From JALOLG01 sp963722415 (GTDB lineage Bacteria; Actinomycetota; Acidimicrobiia; Acidimicrobiales; Ilumatobacteraceae), in NCBI GenBank assembly GCA_963722415.1, contig CAVRNI010000041.1, positions 12,405 through 76,404 of the forward strand: DNA of 64,000 bases, given 5' to 3'. The notes beneath the pieces are model-generated. The model did no database searches. It was not told the DNA's origin and saw only the letters and a list, made by a program, of their open reading frames with translations. The first letter of the stretch is position 1, and every line of letters starts with the position of its first letter. The position numbers and the translations under genes are program-made. Positions 9,256 to 16,742 of this stretch are shown here, in pieces.

Positions 9256-10488
9256 GTGGACGTCACCGCGGTCGTCGTCATCGGCGCCGGGCCGGCGGGC
9301 CTGGCCATGAGCCGATGTCTGCGCGACGAGTCCATCGATCACGTGCTGCTGGAGCGGGCCGAGGTGGCCTCTTCGTGGCGGCACGAGCGATGGGATTCCC
9401 TCCGAACACTGACGCCGAACTGGATGAACCGGCTTCCTGGCCTTCCGTACCGGGGAGACGACCCGGACGGATACATGACCGCCACGGAGGTCGCCGACAG
9501 CCTCGTGCGATACGCGCACGACATCGACGCCCCGGTGAAGACCGGAACGACGGTGGTCGGGATCGGTCCGGCCACGAAGGGCTGGCGGGTCGAGACCGAC
9601 CACGGACCCTGGCGGTGTCGGGTGGTAGTGATCGCCACGGGGGCCAACAGCCAACCCCGCGTTCCCGCCGTCGCGGCACAGCTACCCGCCACCATCCAGC
9701 AGTTGAGCCCGACGGACTACCGGAATCCTGAGCAGCTCGGTCCGGGCCGGATGCTCGTGGTGGGCGCATCGGCCTCGGGCGTCCAGATCGCCGATGAGCT
9801 CACCCGTAGCGGCCGTGACGTCGCCCTCGCCGTGGGCGAGCACGTCCGGCTTCCGCGTACCTACCGGGGCCGCGACATCCACTGGTGGATGGAGGCGATC
9901 GGCCTGGCCGACGAGCGATGGAACGAGATCGATGACCTCGCCCGGGCGCGCCGGGTGCCCTCACCGCAGCTCGCCGGCACCGCCGACCGACGATCGTGCG
10001 ACCTCAACACCCTCCGAGCAGCAGGCGTCACCGTGGTGGGCAGAGTCGTCGGCGTCTCCAGCGGTCGACTGCAGTGCTCGGGCTCGCTCGCCAACCTCAC
10101 CGCCAACGCCGACCTCAAGCAGAACCGGTTGCTCGACCGCATCGACGCCTACGCCGCCGAGGCCGGCCTCGACGACGCCGCACCCGAACGCCCGGCTCCC
10201 ACCACGCTCGGAACGCCGGCGACCGATGTTGACCTGGCCGGCGTCGGCACCATCGTCTGGGCGACCGGTTACCGCGCCGCCTACCCCTGGCTCGACAGTG
10301 CCGTCCTCGACCGCCGCGGACAGATCATCCACGACGGTGGAGTCATGCCGGTGCCAGGGCTGTACGTCGTCGGCCTTCCGCTCCTCAGGCGCCGCAAATC
10401 CAGCTTCCTCGACGGCATCGGCGCCGACGCCGTCGACGTGAGCGCCCACGTCCGCGAACACCTCGAGCGCAACGCAGCCGCAGCCTGA
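9256..10488 (+). CDS. Flavin-containing monooxygenase / NAD(P)-dependent flavoprotein, copy 1
   Basis: 410-residue flavoprotein of the CzcO/FMO type. Rossmann FAD motif VVVIGAGPAGLAMSRCL is at the N-terminus; the second nucleotide-binding motif is MLVVGASASGVQIADEL. Conserved landmarks shared with the copy at 38791 are WDSLRTLTPNWMNRLPGLPY, RTYRGRDIHWW, DLKQNRLLDRID and a C-terminal IVWATGY. The likely start is GTG 9256, 35 bases after the OsmC stop. Family members oxygenate nitrogen, sulfur or carbonyl groups; the substrate here is unknown. It closes the SnoaL-P450-OsmC-FMO operon and converges on the DUF3995 gene. Confidence 0.88.
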   Translation: MDVTAVVVIGAGPAGLAMSRCLRDESIDHVLLERAEVASSWRHERWDSLRTLTPNWMNRLPGLPYRGDDPDGYMTATEVADSLVRYAHDIDAPVKTGTTVVGIGPATKGWRVETDHGPWRCRVVVIATGANSQPRVPAVAAQLPATIQQLSPTDYRNPEQLGPGRMLVVGASASGVQIADELTRSGRDVALAVGEHVRLPRTYRGRDIHWWMEAIGLADERWNEIDDLARARRVPSPQLAGTADRRSCDLNTLRAAGVTVVGRVVGVSSGRLQCSGSLANLTANADLKQNRLLDRIDAYAAEAGLDDAAPERPAPTTLGTPATDVDLAGVGTIVWATGYRAAYPWLDSAVLDRRGQIIHDGGVMPVPGLYVVGLPLLRRRKSSFLDGIGADAVDVSAHVREHLERNAAAA

Positions 10489-10527
10489 TCGGCGCGTCAG
10501 GAGGCCAAGGCACGCGGTGGGTCGAGC

Positions 10528-11148
10528 TCAGACCCTGACGCCGAGGAGTCCGGTGAGGGTGGCCAGGGCGATACCGGCGGCGCAGGCGATGATCCAACGC
10601 CGACGGAAGGAAGGCGACGTCGCGGCCCCGCCGAGCCCGGCGAGGAGGAGGCCCTCGATCAGGAACCACGGCTCGAACACGAGAAGGTCCCAGATGACCC
10701 AGCCGTGTCGTGACGCGTCGAACGATTGGCCGTCAACGTCGATGGCTCCGGCGACGGTGAGGGACCGATACACGATGCCGTACAGGCCGTGGGCGGCGGC
10801 GATCGCCGAACCGGCCAGGCTGATGAGCAGAAGGCCGGTCTTGACCGCACCAGGGCGGGCGCGCACGAGCGCAACGGCGACGAGTGCTGGCAGCGCGAGT
10901 ACGCCCGTTGCCGCCCAGTTGATGGCTCGCCACTCTGGCAGCGCACTCGCCGATGGCTTCACCGCCGAGAGCCCGATCGTCCCGCCGAGAGCCCAATACA
11001 AGTGCGGGATCAGGTAGGCAACCGACCAGAGGGCCAGCGCCGTCGCGAACACGACGAGAGTCCGGTCGGTGCCTGGCGATGTCGGTGGTGCCGCGGCCCT
11101 GAGCAGGCGCTCTCTCGCGCCCTGCGGTTCGTGGCCGATGAGCGTCAT
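10528..11148 (-). CDS. DUF3995-like integral membrane protein
   Basis: 206 residues with about five hydrophobic helices: LVVFATALALWSVAYLIPH, VLALPALVAVALV, TGLLLISLAGSAIAAAHGLY, LLVFEPWFLIEGLLLAGL and IIACAAGIALATLTGLL. The pattern, including the ..WALGG.. loop after the first helix and ..FEPWFLIEG.. before the fourth, fits DUF3995-type proteins, whose function is unknown. It starts 10 bases after the DoxX-like stop on the same strand, so the two form an operon. The weak ribosome binding site suggests translational coupling. Confidence 0.7.
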   Translation of the reverse strand: MTLIGHEPQGARERLLRAAAPPTSPGTDRTLVVFATALALWSVAYLIPHLYWALGGTIGLSAVKPSASALPEWRAINWAATGVLALPALVAVALVRARPGAVKTGLLLISLAGSAIAAAHGLYGIVYRSLTVAGAIDVDGQSFDASRHGWVIWDLLVFEPWFLIEGLLLAGLGGAATSPSFRRRWIIACAAGIALATLTGLLGVRV

Positions 11149-11158
11149 GAGGAGCCGT

Positions 11159-11539
11159 TCAGCTGAAGGATTGCGGGCCGAACCGGCCCCACGCGATGAA
11201 CGCTGCGAGTGCGAGGTAGACGATGTTGAGCGTGACGAACTTGCGCTCGCCGCGGCGAAGGTGCGTGATCATCGCGCCGACCATGAGCAGGATCCAGCAG
11301 GCGGCGGTGATGGGTACCAGGACGGGTGCCACGTCGGTGACGGCGGGCAGGATGAGGCCTGCCACGGCGAGCAGTTCGAGGACCCCGAGGGTCTTGACGA
11401 AGCCGGCAGTGTGGTCCTTGGTCCATCCCCCACCCGGGACGTGAGCGAGCTTGTCCTTGGACACGAACGTTTTGCTGATGCCGCCAATGAGGGCGACGAC
11501 GGTCAGCAGGCCGGTGGTGATCCACAGCGTGAGGTTCAT
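11159..11539 (-). CDS. DoxX-like membrane protein
   Basis: 126-residue membrane protein starting at ATG 11539 (AAGGA upstream). Four helices: LWITTGLLTVVALIGGISKT, a middle pair around TLGVLELLAVAGLILPAV and LVPITAACWILLMVGAMITH, and LNIVYLALAAFIAWGRF. The KTLGVLELLAVAGL segment is typical of the DoxX_2 group. Actinobacterial DoxX-like proteins have been linked to redox or thiol stress membrane complexes, but the function here is not established. It is divergent from the epimerase and the first gene of a DoxX-DUF3995 operon. A possible ECF41-type promoter lies 130 bases upstream at 11669-11695. Confidence 0.8.
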   Translation of the reverse strand: MNLTLWITTGLLTVVALIGGISKTFVSKDKLAHVPGGGWTKDHTAGFVKTLGVLELLAVAGLILPAVTDVAPVLVPITAACWILLMVGAMITHLRRGERKFVTLNIVYLALAAFIAWGRFGPQSFS

Positions 11540-11668
11540 GATGTTGTCCTTCGGGTTCGTGAATGGCCGGCGAAGGCTCGTAGCTGGTCGATCGTGTTCG
11601 TTGACTTGAACCTCGCATGTCGCAGCTCGGCTCACCGCGCATGACGGTGTTGGTGGCCATGACGATGT

Positions 11669-11695
11669 GACGGTTGGGGGCGGATCGGCGTGACG
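11669..11695 (-). promoter_or_regulatory. Weak ECF41-type promoter candidate for the DoxX operon
   Basis: On the minus strand CGTCACG (11695-11689), a 16-base spacer and CGTC (11672-11669) reproduce the layout of the two stronger promoters at 11747 and 12829, with C in place of T at the first position. CGTC tetramers are common at this GC content, so chance is possible. Confidence 0.3.
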
Positions 11696-11746
11696 GGTCC
11701 GGACGGTGACCCCGTTCACAGCAGGGATCGTCACGCCCGCTCGGGC

Positions 11747-11773
11747 TGTCACGCTCCGCGGCCCTCGTCCGTC
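11747..11773 (+). promoter_or_regulatory. ECF41-type promoter of the epimerase gene
   Basis: TGTCACG at 11747-11753, exactly 16 bases, then CGTC at 11770-11773 followed by AA. The same arrangement precedes the ECF41 sigma gene at 12829. It matches my recollection of the ECF41 consensus (TGTCACA, about 16 bases, CGTC). The transcript start would fall near 11780, 65 bases before the epimerase ATG. Confidence 0.75.
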
Positions 11774-11845
11774 AATGCGGTGACTCGGCCGTTCTCCTCG
11801 GAACTCGCAATCGGGTCAGCCACGTTGTCGTAGATGGAGGAACTC

Positions 11846-12781
11846 ATGCGTAAGGTCTTCGTTTCGGGAGCGACGGGGGTGTTGGGTCGCCGAGTGGTCG
11901 CCGAGCTGGTCGCGGCGGGCTTCGACGTGACCGGTGTTGCGCGTGATCCCTCGAAGCACGCCGATCTTGCTGCGCTCGGCGTTCGGCCGGTCGCGTTGGA
12001 CCTGTTCGACCGGGCCGCGGTGCACGCGGCGGTCGCCGGGCACGAGGTGGTGTTCAACCTGGCGACGGCGATCCCGCTGGGAGAGCGCGCCAACAACCCG
12101 AAGTCGTGGGAGGACAACGATCGGATCCGTCGCGACGGCTCCCGCAACCTGGTGGACGCCGCACTCGCGGCAGGCGCGAGCCGCTACCTGCAAGAATCGA
12201 TCGCCTTCGTGTATGCCGATGGCGGCGAGCGGTTGCTGGACGAGTCCGCTGCGATCGCTGCCGCCGGCGTCACGAGCGCGGCCCTGGTCGCCGAGGCCGA
12301 GGCGGCCCGGTTCGCCGAGCACGGCGGGGCCGGGATCGCCTTGCGATTCGGACAGTTCTACGGCTTCGACAGCGGCCACACCGTCCAAGCGATCGAATCC
12401 ACCCTTGCCGGCCTGCCTGTGGAACTCGGTCCTGAAACGGCCTACCGCTCGTCGGTCACGACCGACGACGCAGCGTCGGCCGTTGTGGCGGCGCTGAAGG
12501 CCCCGAGCGGCGTCTACAACGTCGTCGATGACCGGCCGCTATCCCGAGCCGAGTACGTCGATGCCCTCGCCCATGCGCTCGGCGTGCCGACCCCCACCGT
12601 GCGGTCAGTGGCCCTCGAGCTGCCGCCGACGTTCTCTGTGATGTTGCGCTCTCTGCGTGTCTCGAACCAGCGGTTCAAGGAGATCACCGACTGGCAGCCG
12701 CGGTTCCCGAGCGCGTGGGAGGGCTGGCCGTACGTCATCGCCGCGTGGCGAGCCCATCATGCCCAGGCCGGGCAAGCGTGA
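11846..12781 (+). CDS. NAD(P)-dependent epimerase/dehydratase (extended SDR), ECF41 target
   Basis: 311 residues. ATG 11846 is preceded by GGAGG, so it is preferred over the ATG at 11834, which overlaps that site. The N-terminal nucleotide-binding motif is VFVSGATGVLGRRVVAEL. In place of the classical Tyr-x-x-x-Lys pair is YLQESIAFVYADGG, and a C-terminal YVDALAHALGVPTPTVR segment fits extended SDRs. Substrate unknown. ECF41 sigma factors typically control one carboxymuconolactone decarboxylase, oxidoreductase or epimerase gene next door, and this epimerase has the matching promoter, so I infer it is the cognate target of the sigma factor at 12899. Confidence 0.88.
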   Translation: MRKVFVSGATGVLGRRVVAELVAAGFDVTGVARDPSKHADLAALGVRPVALDLFDRAAVHAAVAGHEVVFNLATAIPLGERANNPKSWEDNDRIRRDGSRNLVDAALAAGASRYLQESIAFVYADGGERLLDESAAIAAAGVTSAALVAEAEAARFAEHGGAGIALRFGQFYGFDSGHTVQAIESTLAGLPVELGPETAYRSSVTTDDAASAVVAALKAPSGVYNVVDDRPLSRAEYVDALAHALGVPTPTVRSVALELPPTFSVMLRSLRVSNQRFKEITDWQPRFPSAWEGWPYVIAAWRAHHAQAGQA

Positions 12782-12828
12782 CGACATGGCGGTGAGAGCC
12801 TCCATCGTCGGCAGCCCATCGCTTCACC

Positions 12829-12855
12829 TGTCACGTTTCGTCGCGCTGAGCCGTC
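12829..12855 (+). promoter_or_regulatory. ECF41-type autoregulatory promoter of the sigma gene
   Basis: TGTCACG at 12829-12835, 16 bases, CGTC at 12852-12855 followed by AA. It is identical in both boxes and spacing to the epimerase promoter at 11747-11773, which implies one sigma factor reads both. Confidence 0.75.
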
Positions 12856-12898
12856 AACGCCGTGGCACCGACGCACCGCTCCACAGAAGGGAGTCAGC

Positions 12899-13954
12899 GT
12901 GACCAGCGCGACACCGACCTTGACAGCATCCGGACAACCGTCTGGACTCGAGCCGTCGCTGCATCGCCGGGTCGCTCGGCGGCGTCATCCCGGCCGCAAC
13001 TACCAGCCCGACCAGATGAACCCCGACACGCTCGCCCGAGACTTCAACGAGTACCGGCCGCGGCTGCTCGGGATCGCCTACCGGATGTTGGGCAGCGCCT
13101 GGGACGCCGAGGACGTCGTCGCCGAGGCCATGGTCCGATGGATGGGCGTCGACCGGGAACAGATTCGCGAGCCGTTGGCGTTCCTCACGACAGTCGTCAC
13201 CCGGCTGGCGATCGACCAACTTCGATCAGCACGAGCCACACGCGAGACGTACGTCGGGGAATGGCTCCCCGAGCCCGTGGTGACCGACCCCTCACGGCTG
13301 GGCCCATTGGACACTGTCGAGCGACGCGACACCGTGTCACTGGCGACGTTGCGCATGATGGAGGCGCTCACGCCTCCCGAGCGCGCGGTGCTCGTGCTGC
13401 ACGAAGCCTTCGACATGAGCCACGCCGAGGTCGCCGACATCCTCGGGATCAGTGAGGCAGGCGCCCGCCAACACCTTCGTCGTGCCCGTCGCCACCTCGA
13501 CCGCGATGTCGAGCGCTCCGCACGCGCCGTGCACGACCAGACCCTGGAGCGGTTCCTCACCGCCCTCGAGAACGGCGACCTCGCCCAAGTGCAAGACGTG
13601 CTGGCCGCTGACGTCGCGTCCTACAGCGACGGGGGCGGCAGAGCACACGCCGCCCGGCGACCCGTCCTCGGCGCCGGACAGATCGTCCAGTACGTCGGAA
13701 CGCTTCGGCGCCACCTGCCCGTTCGCGACGTGCGCCGAGTGGACGTGAACGGACAGCCCGCGGCCACCCTCTGGTTCGGCCGCCAGTTCGCACTGCTCGC
13801 CCTCGACGTTCGCGGCGACAAGATCCGGGAGATCCACTGGATCATGAACCCGGACAAGCTCCGATACCTGCACCGACAACTCGCTGACGCTGAACGAAGC
13901 ACCGCCGAGGACGCCGTCGTGACCGTCTCGGTCGCTGATCGGACCGCGGCATGA
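12899..13954 (+). CDS. sigJ: ECF41-family sigma factor (SigJ-like) with C-terminal SnoaL-like domain
   Basis: 351 residues from GTG 12899 with AGAAGGGAG upstream; a shorter version from ATG 13017 is possible because the first 40 residues are not conserved-looking. Region 2 reads FNEYRPRLLGIAYRMLGS and DAEDVVAEAMVRW; region 4 reads HAEVADILGISEAGARQHLR. The ECF41 hallmarks are present: the linker WLPEP, the DGGGR motif in the SnoaL-like C-terminus, and the terminal NPDKLRYL. In this family the C-terminal domain tunes activity in place of an anti-sigma factor. The gene overlaps the next oxidoreductase by ATGA and has its own ECF41-type promoter. Confidence 0.92.
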   Translation: MTSATPTLTASGQPSGLEPSLHRRVARRRHPGRNYQPDQMNPDTLARDFNEYRPRLLGIAYRMLGSAWDAEDVVAEAMVRWMGVDREQIREPLAFLTTVVTRLAIDQLRSARATRETYVGEWLPEPVVTDPSRLGPLDTVERRDTVSLATLRMMEALTPPERAVLVLHEAFDMSHAEVADILGISEAGARQHLRRARRHLDRDVERSARAVHDQTLERFLTALENGDLAQVQDVLAADVASYSDGGGRAHAARRPVLGAGQIVQYVGTLRRHLPVRDVRRVDVNGQPAATLWFGRQFALLALDVRGDKIREIHWIMNPDKLRYLHRQLADAERSTAEDAVVTVSVADRTAA

Positions 13955-14737
13955 GCACCAACCGAGACGTCGGGATCCGCGTCGCCGTAGCGGGGGGAAC
14001 CGGACGGACAGGACGTCGAGTCGTGTCAGCACTGCAGCGAGCGGGACCACCAGACCGTCGTGATGTCTCGCTCGTCTGGCGTCGACCTCGTCGCTGGACA
14101 GGGCATCGATCAAGCGTTGGCCGACGTCGATGCCGTCATCGACGTCACGAACACGTTGGTTGCTGACGACGACGCGGCACGAGAGTTCTTCGCCAACGCG
14201 ACGGGGAACCTCCTCGAAGCCGAAGAACGAGCCGGCGTCGCTCACCACGTTCTTCTGTCGATCCTTGGCGTCGACCGCGTCCACGGCAACGCTCATTACG
14301 TCGGGAAGCGACACCAGGAACACCTCGTCCAGACCGGGCCGGTCCCGTACACCATTGTTCGCGCTGCCCAGTTCCATGATTTCGCCGCCATGGTGGTCGG
14401 TTGGACTCGACAAGGGCAGACCGCCGTCATTCCCCCATTGCTCGTGCAGCCCGTCGCGGTCTCTGACGTTGCCGACGTCGTCGTTACGAGCGTCGCCGCG
14501 CCGGCGCGATTCGGTGCCATCGACCTTGCCGGACCCGGCCCACAAGATCTGGTGGACATGGCACGGCGCACACTCACCCGGCGCGGCGAGTCCCTTACCC
14601 TCATCCCGAGCTGGCAGGGTGGTCCGTTCGGCATCGAGATGGCCGGGGACGTTCTTCTTCCCGGCCCTGACGCGCTTCTTGCCGCCACCACCTTCGATTC
14701 ATGGCTCGAGACCGAGGGGGCGAACTCCTCAGGTTGA
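13951..14737 (+). CDS. NmrA-like NAD(P)-binding oxidoreductase, one frameshift
   Basis: Starts at ATG 13951, overlapping the sigma stop, so it is co-translated. The N-terminal Rossmann motif VAVAGGTGRTGRRVVSAL is in one frame; the rest (VVMSRSSGVDLVAG through GPGPQDLVDMARRTL) is in the next. Removing one G from the run at 14041-14043 joins them as ALQRADHQTVVMSRSSG. After repair it is about 261 residues, normal for NmrA-like or atypical SDR proteins, with the YVGKRHQEHLVQ segment in place of the usual catalytic Tyr-Lys region. As an oxidoreductase co-transcribed with an ECF41 factor it fits the known target classes of that family. Confidence 0.75.
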
Positions 14738-14739
14738 GT

Positions 14740-14763
14740 CGAGCGCGTCCAGGGAGGCGCTCG
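14740..14763. terminator. Hairpin between convergent genes
   Basis: CGAGCGC and GCGCTCG form a perfect seven-base stem around a ten-base loop (14747-14756). It lies just after the oxidoreductase stop at 14737 and before the end of the convergent RibD-like gene at 14783. There is no U tract, so it is a candidate bidirectional terminator only. Confidence 0.4.
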
Positions 14764-14782
14764 CGACGTGCCACCGTGAAGG

Positions 14783-15424
14783 TCATCGGGTGAACGTGAG
14801 GTGGGTGACGCCGCTGGGCGTCGAGACCGCCTCCACGTCGTACTGCTGCTCCAACGCCTCCAGTCCGTCCCACAGCCGGACACCGCGGCCGAGCACGATC
14901 GGCACCAGCACGACGTGCAGGTGGTCGACGAGACCGGCGGCGATGAACGCGCGCATCATGGTCGGGCCCCCGCCGATGCGGACGTCCTGACCGGCGGCTG
15001 CGTCCCGCGCCACCTCGAGCGCATCCGCTGGCGCGGCGTCGAGGAAGTGGAACGTCGTACCACCCTCCATCTCCAGCGACGGGTGCGGACGGTGGGTCAG
15101 GACGTACGTCGGCGTGTGGAACGGCGGGTTGTCGCCCCACCACCCGCGCCACTCCGGGTCGTCCTGCCAGCCCGGAGGGCCGAACTTGCCCGCGCCCATG
15201 ATCTCCGCACCGATCCCGGGTCCGTGCCGGTCGGCCATCACGTGATCGACACCCTCGGTGCCGCCCGACTCGCCGAGGACTTCGCGGTGGGCGAACCGGG
15301 TGGCGAGCATCCACTCGTGGAGCCGATGCCCGGCGTGGCCGAACGGCGTGTCGAGGGCCTGCCCCTCGCCGGTGGCGAACCCGTCGAGCGAGATCGAGAA
15401 GTTGTGGATGCGGACGCGCGACAT
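14783..15424 (-). CDS. Dihydrofolate-reductase-like / RibD C-terminal domain protein
   Basis: 213 residues from ATG 15424 with AAGGAG upstream. The N-terminus SRVRIHNFSISLDGFATG and the C-terminal DVRIGGGPTMMRAFIAAGLV and LVPIVLGRG segments are typical of the RibD_C/DHFR-like family, which bind NADPH with a DHFR fold. Many such proteins sit beside ArsR or TetR regulators and SRPBCC proteins and have no assigned substrate. It is the third gene of the ArsR-SRPBCC-DHFR-like operon on the minus strand; another member of the family occurs at 55820. Confidence 0.88.
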   Translation of the reverse strand: MSRVRIHNFSISLDGFATGEGQALDTPFGHAGHRLHEWMLATRFAHREVLGESGGTEGVDHVMADRHGPGIGAEIMGAGKFGPPGWQDDPEWRGWWGDNPPFHTPTYVLTHRPHPSLEMEGGTTFHFLDAAPADALEVARDAAAGQDVRIGGGPTMMRAFIAAGLVDHLHVVLVPIVLGRGVRLWDGLEALEQQYDVEAVSTPSGVTHLTFTR

Positions 15425-15500
15425 GGCGGCTCCTTCAGGTGGTGGTGGTCGGTCAGAAAGGTTGACCCGTCCCGCGGCCGGGATTCGTCGGCCGCGGGAT

Positions 15501-15989
15501 TCAGGCGACCCCGAGATGGTGAGCGAGCTTCTGCATCGTCTGCAGACCGAGCTCGACCGCGCCGAAGCCGAGTTTTGCATTTCGCTGCTCGACGGTTGGG
15601 TGGAGCTGCCGCAGCGTCAACACCGTCTTTCCATCGGCTTGTTCGTCGAGGACGATCGTCACTCGGAAGCGTGCCGGGTCATCGTCGGCGTCGGACCCGT
15701 GATCCAGCACCAACCTCTCGACTGGAACGACTTCGAGGTAGTCGAAGCGATTCGTGAACACGGTGCCGTCTCCGGAAACCATGTCGAAGCACGCTCGACC
15801 TCCCGGGCGCACGTCCATCTCTCGGACAGTGCAGGTGAACCCATCGGGACCAAACCATTGGCAGAAGGCATCCGCATCGGTCCACGCCGCGAACACCGCT
15901 TCGCGTGTGGCGTCGAGAACTCGAACGAGGACGATCTCACGATCGAGAGCCCACGTCGTCGGATCGGTGATGGCCGGGGTACTGCTCAC
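15501..15989 (-). CDS. SRPBCC (AHSA1-like) protein
   Basis: 162 residues from GTG 15989, with AAGGG upstream; the open frame continues upstream to 16250 but that part reads as antisense of the ArsR gene. The AHSA1 hallmark ATREAVFAAWTDADAFCQWF is followed by PDGFTCTVREMDVRPGG, a FDYLEVVPVERLVL strand region and a long C-terminal helix ELGLQTMQKLAHHL. These START-like folds bind hydrophobic ligands. The ArsR-SRPBCC pairing is very common in actinobacteria, the ArsR protein repressing the operon; the ligand is unknown. Confidence 0.87.
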   Translation of the reverse strand: MSSTPAITDPTTWALDREIVLVRVLDATREAVFAAWTDADAFCQWFGPDGFTCTVREMDVRPGGRACFDMVSGDGTVFTNRFDYLEVVPVERLVLDHGSDADDDPARFRVTIVLDEQADGKTVLTLRQLHPTVEQRNAKLGFGAVELGLQTMQKLAHHLGVA

Positions 15990-16083
15990 TGGTGCACCCT
16001 TACGGTTGTGGTCGTGTTTGCTTTGTTCTGGGTGCACCCGTGAGCGCTTCGCCCGTTTTCGATGATTCGCTCGCTGCGCTCGC

Positions 16084-16449
16084 TCATGGCTTCTCCAATG
16101 TCGGTGGGGATGCGGTTCGGTCAGATGTGCGCCGGAGGTGCGCATCGAGCCGGTCGAGACGTTGCTCCCACGCAGCTCGTGTGTGCTCGGCCCATGCGGC
16201 GATCTCGACCAGAGGCTCCGGCCGCAGCCGGCACGGCCGCCGTTGTCCATCTCGGCCGCGACTGATCAGACCCGCCCGCTCGAGGACCTTCAGATGACGG
16301 GAGATGGCCGGGAGACTGATCGGGAACGGCTCGGCCAACTCGAGGACGGTTGCCTCACCGTCGGCCAACCGACGCACGATCGAGCGCCGCGTCTGGTCCG
16401 ACAAGGCGGCGAAGACGACGTCGAACCGATCGGGGGCCGTCACGGTCAT
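16084..16449 (-). CDS. ArsR-family transcriptional regulator
   Basis: 121 residues. The winged helix is complete: VVFAALSDQTRRSIVRRLAD, then ATVLELAEPFPISLPAISRH, then LKVLERAGLISRGRDGQRRP. The metal-binding cysteines of classical ArsR are absent, so it probably senses an organic ligand or is constitutive. It is the promoter-proximal gene of the SRPBCC operon. A perfect inverted repeat inside the promoter spacer (16499-16514) is its probable autoregulatory site. Confidence 0.9.
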   Translation of the reverse strand: MTVTAPDRFDVVFAALSDQTRRSIVRRLADGEATVLELAEPFPISLPAISRHLKVLERAGLISRGRDGQRRPCRLRPEPLVEIAAWAEHTRAAWEQRLDRLDAHLRRTSDRTASPPTLEKP

Positions 16450-16486
16450 CGTTGCCGTCGCTCCTGCAGATACTTCACAGTTTGGT

Positions 16487-16515
16487 TATTTAACAGAGTG
16501 ACTACATATAGTCAA
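16487..16515 (-). promoter_or_regulatory. ArsR promoter with embedded palindromic operator
   Basis: On the minus strand TTGACT (16515-16510), a 17-base spacer and TAAATA (16492-16487) form a strong promoter. A perfect inverted repeat TGACTA-N4-TAGTCA (16499-16514) overlaps the -35 box and spacer, the position expected of an ArsR operator. The AT-rich patch stands out in this GC-rich region. AGGAG lies before the ArsR ATG at 16449. Confidence 0.7.
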
Positions 16516-16742
16516 GGATGCCCGGTGTCGCCGGGTCGTTGCCCCCAAGTGCCTGCTTGAGGCTCGTTGCTGACGCGACGGATGTCGGAGCGCTTTCGGC
16601 GGTGCGTGGCTCGACGGCCGCCGCTCGAGTTGCGCCCCGAGCGGAACGCGCTGCCGCGACCCGTCGTTGCGTGCCGGCGACAATCACGCCGACCGCGCCC
16701 ACCACATCCCAACGCAGGGCAGGCGGACGGACCGCCGGCCGG

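Noticed and set aside
10489..10560. GCGTCAGG / CCTGACGC inverted repeat as a terminator
   Set aside because: The arms are only eight bases with a loop of about 32 bases, partly inside the DUF3995 gene; too weak to call.
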